DNA of 64,000 bases from contig CM026571.1 in NCBI GenBank assembly GCA_015143295.1, positions 7,149,501 through 7,213,500 of the forward strand, read 5' to 3'. The notes under the pieces were generated by a model. The model saw nothing but the letters and a program-made list of their open reading frames with translations, was not told where the DNA came from and ran no database searches. The stretch comes from Tetracentron sinense (lineage: Eukaryota; Streptophyta; Magnoliopsida; Trochodendrales; Trochodendraceae). Positions 57,799-64,000 of the stretch are shown one piece after another. Positions within the stretch are counted from its first letter, which is position 1; every line of letters begins with the position of its first letter. Position numbers and translations under genes: made by a program.

Positions 57799-58434
57799 AA
57801 GGGCGGAGCCAAGAAATTTTCAATGGCAGGGGTGAAATACATGTATAAAAAAATGAGCAGCAATGCATACCGGAAAGGATTTGAGGGTATGGAACTTGGG
57901 GGTTCGGGGTATAGCTCCCGAGAAAAAAAAAATTGGGGTAATTTTTTTTTTTTTGATAAATTTTTTTTCCCGATAATGTCATTGAATACCCCTTAATTGT
58001 GGTTAAGATTCACCTCACCTATCTTGGTTTTTTTTTTTAAATATCAATTTTTTTTCAAAGCCTAGTTAAAAAATTCACCAACTCCTAAGGTTAAAAAATA
58101 AATAAATTAGAGGTTAAGTAGGTAAGAGTGAGTGAATTTTTACCATCGTTAAATTGTGTGATTACCATTGTTAAAAAGGTGTAAGAGATCTCAATAGGAA
58201 TATGTGGCGACTTAAAGGGCATAATTGGACTCCATTAGAGGACCCACTATATATATGACAAAAAAATTGGGGGGGCCACTTATATATAAAAACAAAAAAA
58301 ATTGGAGGGGCCAAGTATAATAAAAAAATTAAAAAATATTGAGGGGCCCACTATTTCATACCAAAACATGAGGGATTTCAAAAAAAATTGGGAGGGTCAT
58401 GACCCCCTAGTTCCACTCCTGCCCATCTCACTAC
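57799..58434. mobile_element. MITE-like element starting GGGCGGAGCCA
   Basis: The left end AAGGGCGGAGCCAAG and the right end TTCCACTCCTGCCC resemble the element in the DUF3527 intron. Its inner part pairs with the DNA just beyond its right end (see the large inverted repeat). Confidence 0.5.
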
Positions 58435-58720
58435 CAGTCATCACCCACTCTCCCACTATCCAAAATTTTTGAAATCCCTTGTGTTATGAAATAGTGGTCC
58501 TTTCAATATTTTTTAATTTTTTTTAGTATATTTGGCCTCCCCAATTTTTTTTAGTATATTTGGTCTTCCTAATTTTTTTGTTATATATATAGTGGGTCAT
58601 CCAATAGGATCCGGTTATGCTCTTTAGGTCGTCACATGTCCCTATTGACATCCCTTACACCCTTTAACTAGGGTTAAAATTCACCGGTTCACCTACTTAT
58701 CCTTGGCTTGAAAAAAAATA
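58110..58720. repeat. Large inverted repeat, arms about 280 bp
   Basis: 58112-58395 and 58455-58718 are inverted copies. Shared pieces include AGGACCCACTATATATATGAC/GTTATATATATAGTGGGTCATCC, GTGGCGACTTAAAG/CTTTAGGTCGTCACAT and GGATTTCAAAAA/TTTTTGAAATCC. The arms are separated by about 60 bases. Confidence 0.75.
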
Positions 58721-58879
58721 TTAATTTTTTAAACCTTAAGAGTTAGAATTTTAACTACGGCTTGAAATTTATTTATTTTTAAATAAAAAACCAAGATAGG
58801 TGGGGTGATAGGGACACGTCGTGACCTCAACGGCAATACCGGGAAAAAAAAATTCTCAAAATAAAAAAATCACCCCCCT

Positions 58880-59165
58880 CCCCCCTGCCTCTGGAGATAG
58901 GGATAAGGGTGGTGGCAATGGGTTGGATGTGGGGTGGCAGGCATGGCAACGGTGAAGGATGGTAGTGCGGCAATGTTGACAATGAAATGAGGGTGAGGTG
59001 GGTAGTGGCGGCAATGTCGATGGTGAAGTGAGGGTAAGGTGGTGGCGGTGGCAAAGGTGGAGGTGGTAGTGTGGGCCGGAGTAGGTGATGTGGTGGCGGC
59101 GAGATATGAATAGGGGTGGTTCAATTGGATGTGGTGGTGGTGACGGCAAGTGGAGGTAGTTACAC
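58880..59165. repeat. Low-complexity GGTGG/GGCGG purine-rich tract
   Basis: Irregular GGTGGTGGCGG-type repeats. They create several apparent His/Pro-rich open frames on the minus strand that have no protein character and are not called as genes. Confidence 0.7.
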
Positions 59166-59349
59166 GGGGTTTAAGCTTTTGGGATTGCATTGGATTGGTG
59201 TCAGAGCCCGGTTTACCTTTGAGGTTTTGTAAAATCAGCAAAATCACGTATTCGGGAAGGGATTTCTCGAATGACTCCATATCAAAGAAGGGTGCAAGAC
59301 ATCGACTTAAAGGTGGACATACAAAGTTAAAATTGTTACGATCATGTTG

Positions 59350-59800
59350 AAGAAACAAAGGTCATGATATAAACCAAAAGAACAAACCATATCCTATTAT
59401 CTTGGTGGGTTTCGACAGGAGATTCCTGATATAAAACCTTACAGTCGTATTGGACTTACAATGAGCTATACAAACTGACCATACCATGAATGTTGAGAAG
59501 TGATGAAGCAAAGGTCATCATACGGGGGAGTAAATTGATCAAAGACAAGTTGTCAGTTTAAACAGCCCACAAGAGTGCATGATAATTACATGAAGCGGGG
59601 ACAAAAAGCTTTTGAATCAACTTCTAGCAAACCAATTACTATTGGTTTTCGCCTATCAAGTGCTCTAAGTGTCAGGATTATGGTCATGTATCGTCAGATT
59701 ATCCATCCAAACCGAAATTTCATCAATTTAGTTGAAGATGCTGAACCAATTTATGATGAGTACAACCCGTGCAGTAGAGGATGTTGATTGGTTGTGCAAT
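59350..59800 (+). pseudogene. Retrotransposon gag remnant with decayed zinc knuckle
   Basis: One frame reads KCSKCQDYGHVSSDYPSK, a C-x2-C-x4-H-x4-C knuckle whose last Cys has become Tyr. The flanking sequence has stops and frameshifts. Most like a plant LTR-retrotransposon gag tail. Confidence 0.55.
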
Positions 59801-60149
59801 AACATTTTCTCATGAGGTTATTTTTTCTTTTCTTATTCTCTCTTCAGACTCTCAATTGTTCCCACCAAGATGATGAATGTTTCTTTTGCTTAATTCGTAA
59901 TAATTTTAACTTTGTGATGGTTGGAAACTTTCTTTTAATCAAAAATTCGTTCTACTATATTTAAGCAATCAATAAATTCATCAGGTTTGATTCGGTATGT
60001 CCATCTTTTTAAGTCAATCTCTCGTACCCTTCCTTGATATCAAGCACCACGACAAAAACAGTTAATATCATCCGCAGAACTGAAACTGAAATCAATAGTG
60101 GTGGAAGTTAAGTCTCTGAGTCAACAATGGCGGTGGGGTTGGGGAGGTG

Positions 60150-60440
60150 GTGTGGTCCAGAGTCGACCCATCCATTAAGCGTGGGCTTATACCGAGTCCA
60201 CATACACCTCATTGGCAGATTCGGCATATATAACACTAGAAGCAAGATCCTTGGACAATGAATTCAGAGCTGACTCGTTATCACCCATTAAGGGTTGAGA
60301 AACAAGCATTGTTCCTGTATTGTCGACATGATGAAGAAATTAAGGGCTACCTTGCATGGAGATCAGAACTTGTAGATTGAAACTCGACAATGGGAGATGA
60401 AGAAGGAACGTCGAATAGTACTCTGATACCATGACAAGAA
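60150..60440 (-). pseudogene. Ty1/copia-type gag start and primer-binding site
   Basis: On the minus strand TGGTATCAGAG (initiator-Met tRNA primer-binding site) at about 60425-60435 is followed by a decayed frame with LNSLSKDLASSVIYAESANE, the UBN2-type gag motif of plant copia elements. The element breaks off at about 60170 in repeat DNA. Confidence 0.7.
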
Positions 60441-60711
60441 TTGAATTGAAATTCTATAATTGAAATTTTATATTTCTGTGTATATTCATATCTTGTATGT
60501 GATTGTATATATACAACTAATTGAGTAGAACCAAAAGGGGAAAGAAATTACAAATAGAAGCTTACAATATACAAATAGAAGGTTCCTGTGATTGCATATT
60601 ACGGTGGATCTGGGATCCCTTGATTGCGGTGGATCTGGTATCCTAATAGAACTCTTGATTCCTTGAATCCATCTATTTTTCATTTATTTTTTGCATAAGA
60701 GAAAAATGAAA
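60441..60711 (-). mobile_element. Probable 5' LTR of the copia-type element
   Basis: AT-rich stretch directly upstream (minus strand) of the primer-binding site, ending AATTCTTGTCA, with TTGTATATATACAATC as a TATA-like region. Its outer end was not resolved and may be cut by the element starting at 60.72 kb. Confidence 0.5.
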
Positions 60712-60723
60712 TGACACAAATCA

Positions 60724-61104
60724 GTGTTTTAAAACCCGAAAACTCGACTCGACTCGGAAACTTACTGAGTAGAGTAAACTCGGAAACTCAGGCAAAACTC
60801 GTTCGAGTAATGACACCTAAAACTCGGATATATATAAAGGGGGAAATGACACAAATCCTCATTTTGCTTTGTATTTATACTTAAAAGTGAGTGAGGTATG
60901 TTGAAAAAAGAAAAAAAAAACATAATTTAGTTAATCGGATCGACAATTTACTTGACTTTTAGTTTTTTTTAAAAAGTGCAAAAACTCGGACAAGTCAAGA
61001 CGAGTCAAGAGCGAGTCGGGGCGAGTTTCTGTCAAAACCGAGTTTTTCTTGAAACTCGACTCGAAACCTGATCGAGTCGAGTCAACTTGGCAAGTTTAAA
61101 ACAG
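60724..61104. mobile_element. Mutator-like non-autonomous element with long target duplication
   Basis: The terminal words GTGTTTTAAAAC and GTTTAAAACAGT are near-inverted. The same 12-mer TGACACAAATCA lies outside both ends (60712-60723 and 61105-61116), longer than hAT or Tourist duplications and close to the 9-11 bp of Mutator-like elements. The interior is full of ACTCGACTCGACTCGG-type words. Confidence 0.65.
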
Positions 61105-61549
61105 TGACACAAATCATTAGCCAAAATTCACAGCATTGAAAAAAGGTACAGGATTCATAAAAAAAAAAACCAAGGATGGGTGGGTGAACCTTACCCATGG
61201 TTAAGGGGTGTCAAAGGAGACACGTGGCGACCTCAAGAGATTCAAAAAGGAGAGATTCTCTTGAGTTGAACTTGAGAGGAGCCTTGGAAAAAAGACATTT
61301 CATGTGAATTTTGGGAAAAAAATAACGTCTACTGCGGCGGTGGACGACGGAACAAAGATTTTTTTGCCTTTTTTTTTTTACTAATTTGTCCTTTTTATGT
61401 TTTGCCCATTATTAATATTATTATAAGAAATGAAAAAATCACAAGTTTGTTAGAATAATCCACATGTATAGGTTTAAATTGACTATACAAAGAAAATCTA
61501 TTTTTAAAAATGACATCAATTGTTTCCACAATAAGATGATGTTAGAAAA

Positions 61550-61781
61550 CAAAATTGTACAAAACCAAATGCCTTTTTTTTATTGGTAAATCAAGCATAT
61601 TATATAGGAACAAGGTAGAGACAAAGCTAGGTTCACAAGAGAATGAATAAATAAACATCAAAAAACAAAATTGTACAAAACCAAATGCCTTTTTTTTATT
61701 GGTAAATCAAGCATATTACATAGGAACAAGGTAGAGACAAAGCTAGGTTCACAAGAGAATGAATAAATAAACATCAAAAGG
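61550..61781. repeat. 116-bp tandem duplication
   Basis: 61550-61665 and 61666-61781 are nearly identical; each starts CAAAATTGTACAAAACC and contains the LINE tail junction TTTTTTTTATTGGTAAATC, so the duplication happened after the LINE inserted. Confidence 0.92.
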
Positions 61782-62310
61782 CAGGACAAAGAGCATCAAA
61801 GTCCGCACGCAACACAGAAAACACTCTCAAATAAAAAAACTATAGGCCCAAGACATCAGAGTCGCTCCTAGTTGAGCACTATGAGAAGAGAAGCTAGCGA
61901 CACCTCTAATGAACCCTATTTGATGAAGAGACTGTCTCATCAAAATCTCGTTTGTTTCTCCCCCTCCGGATGGACCAACCTAAAGTCCCTAGGAAGTAAG
62001 GCCCATTCAACCGATAATAGAGCCTCTAATTTTATCGTAGTCCAAAAAAATAAGAAGACTTGAAAGAAACAAGGAAACGTTTAGGCAAGAAATGTAGTAA
62101 CTCCAAATACCCAAAGCAAATAGACAATGCAATAGTAGGTGATCCACATACCTCCGAAGGAATGCCCGGATTCCACATAGCCCAATAAGGAAAGGAACAC
62201 CTATGAGTAAACCTCAGAACCTAACAAAAGATCTTATTGAAAACTGACCATTGCTATTTCTTGACCACAATCACACCCGTTCGAGAAGAGAAAGGACTAG
62301 CCTCTCCAAG
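61570..62310 (-). mobile_element. LINE 3' remnant
   Basis: The minus strand reads YVDHLLLHCLFALGIW (the D-H-L-L-L-H-C zinc-binding signature of plant LINE reverse transcriptase C-termini) and further decayed sequence to the T-rich (poly-A) end at about 61570. Stops are present. Confidence 0.75.
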
Positions 62311-62329
62311 ACGATTAACTAAATGCATA

Positions 62330-62415
62330 AAATCTTTTATTTCCCAATGTTTAGATCACATCTAAACATTAAAATTCTTTTATTTCCCAATCGTGTAGAT
62401 CACATCTAAATCTTA
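62330..62415. repeat. Short tandem repeat, about 48-bp unit
   Basis: TCTTTTATTTCCCAATG and TAGATCACATCTAAA occur twice in the same order. Confidence 0.7.
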
Positions 62416-63117
62416 GAATTCATACTGGAGCATTAACCACCTAATCCGACAAGAAACAAAACGGAGGCATTCCGATTTGAGGTGATGGAGAACATGGAAA
62501 TGAATTCTACCTACAAATCTATTTCTTATAGATATTTTTACCACAAATCTATTTTGACTAGATTTGCTTGAAATAGACAAAATCAGACTACCAAACGAGC
62601 TGTAAGTTTTAATCTTAATTGCAGCAACAAATTTCCTCTTTGCAAATGTGAAATGACAGAGTCGACGCGTAGTTAGAAATTGGAGGAGAAAACAAAAGTA
62701 GGAAAGATTGAAACGGCCTTTGATATTTGGATTTCTCCTCCAATTTCTTGCCACATGTCAGCCAGAGAGGCTATGCCATAGTGTAGTACTCGGGCATCCG
62801 TTGCCTTTAATTGCAAGCACATCCATCAAACAGCCACAAAGGATGCTTTATCAACCTCCGCACCATATTTTATGGATAGACTTCAATAGAGAGAACAAAA
62901 AGAGTCGTTCATATCGGTTTCTGGTACAAGACAATGGAAGTTGCCTGACATAAGAGGGTCTACTACTGTTTGAAACAACCTAATAATAAACCTATATACA
63001 TCAAAGCCAGTGAGCTAATACAAATCACAACCCAACAACTAGAGCTTCTTAGCTGTACAGTGAGAAATAAAATGAAGTCTGATTAGTTACACAAACCAAA
63101 AACCTCTGGCAGAACTT

Positions 63118-63423
63118 TTACTCAACTTCGGTAGTGATCGATGCAGTACGGTCTTCGCTTTTAGGCCTGCTGCTAAATGATTTCTGGGTATCCAAGACAG
63201 GAATGTAAGGTGCAGTTGTTTTCTTAATAATGTCAGCTGCTGCTTTCTCGGCCGGTTTCTCAGATTCACGGGGACTCACCAGTGTTTTCTCAACATCTTC
63301 GAACTTAGCAGTGGCCCATGGTGCTGTTCCCACACTCCTGACAGAACTCGGTCCATCTATTGTCAGTGTAGATGCCTCATCTCTCGAAGCATACCATGTG
63401 TTACCGCATGCAATACATTCCAA
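63118..63423 (-). CDS. 3'-terminal exon of an unidentified CxxC (half zinc-ribbon) protein
   Basis: An acceptor (GGGTCCAG at 63424-63431 on the coding strand) opens a 101-codon frame to a stop at 63118. It starts LECIACGNTWYASRDEASTL: a CxxC pair followed by TWYASRDE, which looks like half of a zinc ribbon whose other Cys pair would lie in the preceding exon. The rest (APWATAKFEDVEKTLVSPRE, then PYIPVLDTQKSFSSR) is polar and probably disordered. I do not recognise the family by name. The upstream exons were not found in the remaining 577 bases, so the gene probably continues past the window end. Confidence 0.65.
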   Translation of the reverse strand: MECIACGNTWYASRDEASTLTIDGPSSVRSVGTAPWATAKFEDVEKTLVSPRESEKPAEKAAADIIKKTTAPYIPVLDTQKSFSSRPKSEDRTASITTEVE

Positions 63424-63864
63424 CTGGACCCAAAACCAAATAAAATGAGTTAGTTTATGGGCATGATATTGCTTAGACAAACACATCCATAACATTGCCA
63501 AACTACTGGTTGAAAGAATCTAGCATAAATGTGTCCTAAGTCGGACCTTTTTGATAAAGATGCAAAAAGCATTTCATGCAGTAATCACGAGATCTAACGA
63601 TATCTGACCCCTCTATATCAAGTAGCTATATATTAGTGTTTGAGAGGCAAAATAGAATATTTCTCACATCCTCAGGTGATCGATGAACAATTTTAGTATT
63701 TGCTGTCTTTTACACGTTCACGTAAATCTGTCATACATGGCGTCTTTTTTTAAGGCTTAGCATATTCAGACGCTATATATCTATTAACATGTAAACCCAA
63801 ATATTTCACTTGATTAATAATGAAAAAACGTGATTGAGTTTCTCCTCTAAATTTTCGATTTCAG

Positions 63865-63996
63865 GCTCACAAAGCCGTCCAAAAAGCAGCAATTATGATG
63901 CAGGTCCTTGAAGAAAAATGGAACACACTTCTGTTGGAAGTCAGCACCGTTGATATGAATCAATCAGCAAATAATATTATCTGCCTCTGCCTATAA
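63865..63996 (+). other. Coding-like plus-strand exon, unidentified
   Basis: After a good acceptor (TCGATTTCAG) a frame reads AHKAVQKAAIMMQVLEEKWN and continues amphipathically to a stop at 63994. No partner exon was found, and it lies over the presumed intron of the minus-strand gene. Could be a gene relic. Confidence 0.25.
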
Positions 63997-64000
63997 GTCT

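Noticed and set aside
58827..59358. Several His/Pro-rich minus-strand open frames of up to 162 codons
   Set aside because: They arise from GGTGG-type low-complexity DNA and overlap each other in different frames.
1..64000. A multi-gene functional system (gene cluster, defence island, operon)
   Set aside because: The genes belong to unrelated cellular roles, have separate promoters and large introns, and show no co-regulation signal in the sequence.

Overview
This window is nuclear DNA from a flowering plant. The genes are intron-rich with GT-AG splicing and encode plant-specific or plastid-targeted proteins. There is a nuclear tRNA-Asp without an encoded CCA, and the long gaps are filled with plant transposons (Helitrons, Tourist-like, hAT-like and Mutator-like elements, LINEs, SINEs, Ty1/copia and Ty3/gypsy relics). 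The species cannot be fixed from sequence alone; a eudicot or early-diverging eudicot is an inference. It is not a prokaryotic region: there are no operons, CRISPR arrays or phage.

Layout. 0.4-8.0 kb (+): a 12-exon ankyrin-repeat / integrin-linked-type protein kinase with a CaaX-like C-terminus. 8.98 kb (+): tRNA-Asp(GUC). 10.7-17.9 kb (-): a signal peptide peptidase-like 1 (SPPL1) gene. It carries an apparent one-base frameshift in a T-run just before its first catalytic aspartate, and its 4-kb last intron holds a gag-bearing retroelement fragment. 19.0-21.7 kb (+): the riboflavin-pathway deaminase PYRD, divergent from SPPL1. 23.5-26.7 kb (-): a DUF3527 protein. 28.5-36.5 kb: transposon-rich intergenic DNA. 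36.7-42.2 kb (-): a bestrophin-like chloroplast chloride channel of the VCCN/UPF0187 type. 42.4-46.7 kb: MITE cluster. 46.7-48.6 kb: a composite pseudogene locus in which the last exon of the channel gene and the promoter plus exons 1-2 of PYRD, both with parents in this window, lie head to tail. 48.8-52.7 kb: LINE remnants and unidentified coding-like islands. 53.2-54.8 kb: a beta-tubulin gene relic cut down by many internal deletions, preceded by a TATA box and a long miRNA-precursor-like foldback. 54.8-63 kb: repeats, LTR-retroelement fragments and a LINE. 63.1-63.4 kb (-): the 3'-terminal exon of an unidentified CxxC protein that continues out of the window.

The genes do not form a pathway. 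Three of them (SPPL1, PYRD, VCCN-like) are ordinary housekeeping or plastid genes that happen to be neighbours. The most interesting content is structural: a Helitron with its own pre-insertion site preserved next to it, the two-parent pseudogene locus, the hairpin upstream of the tubulin relic, the CaaX kinase, and the SPPL1 frameshift.
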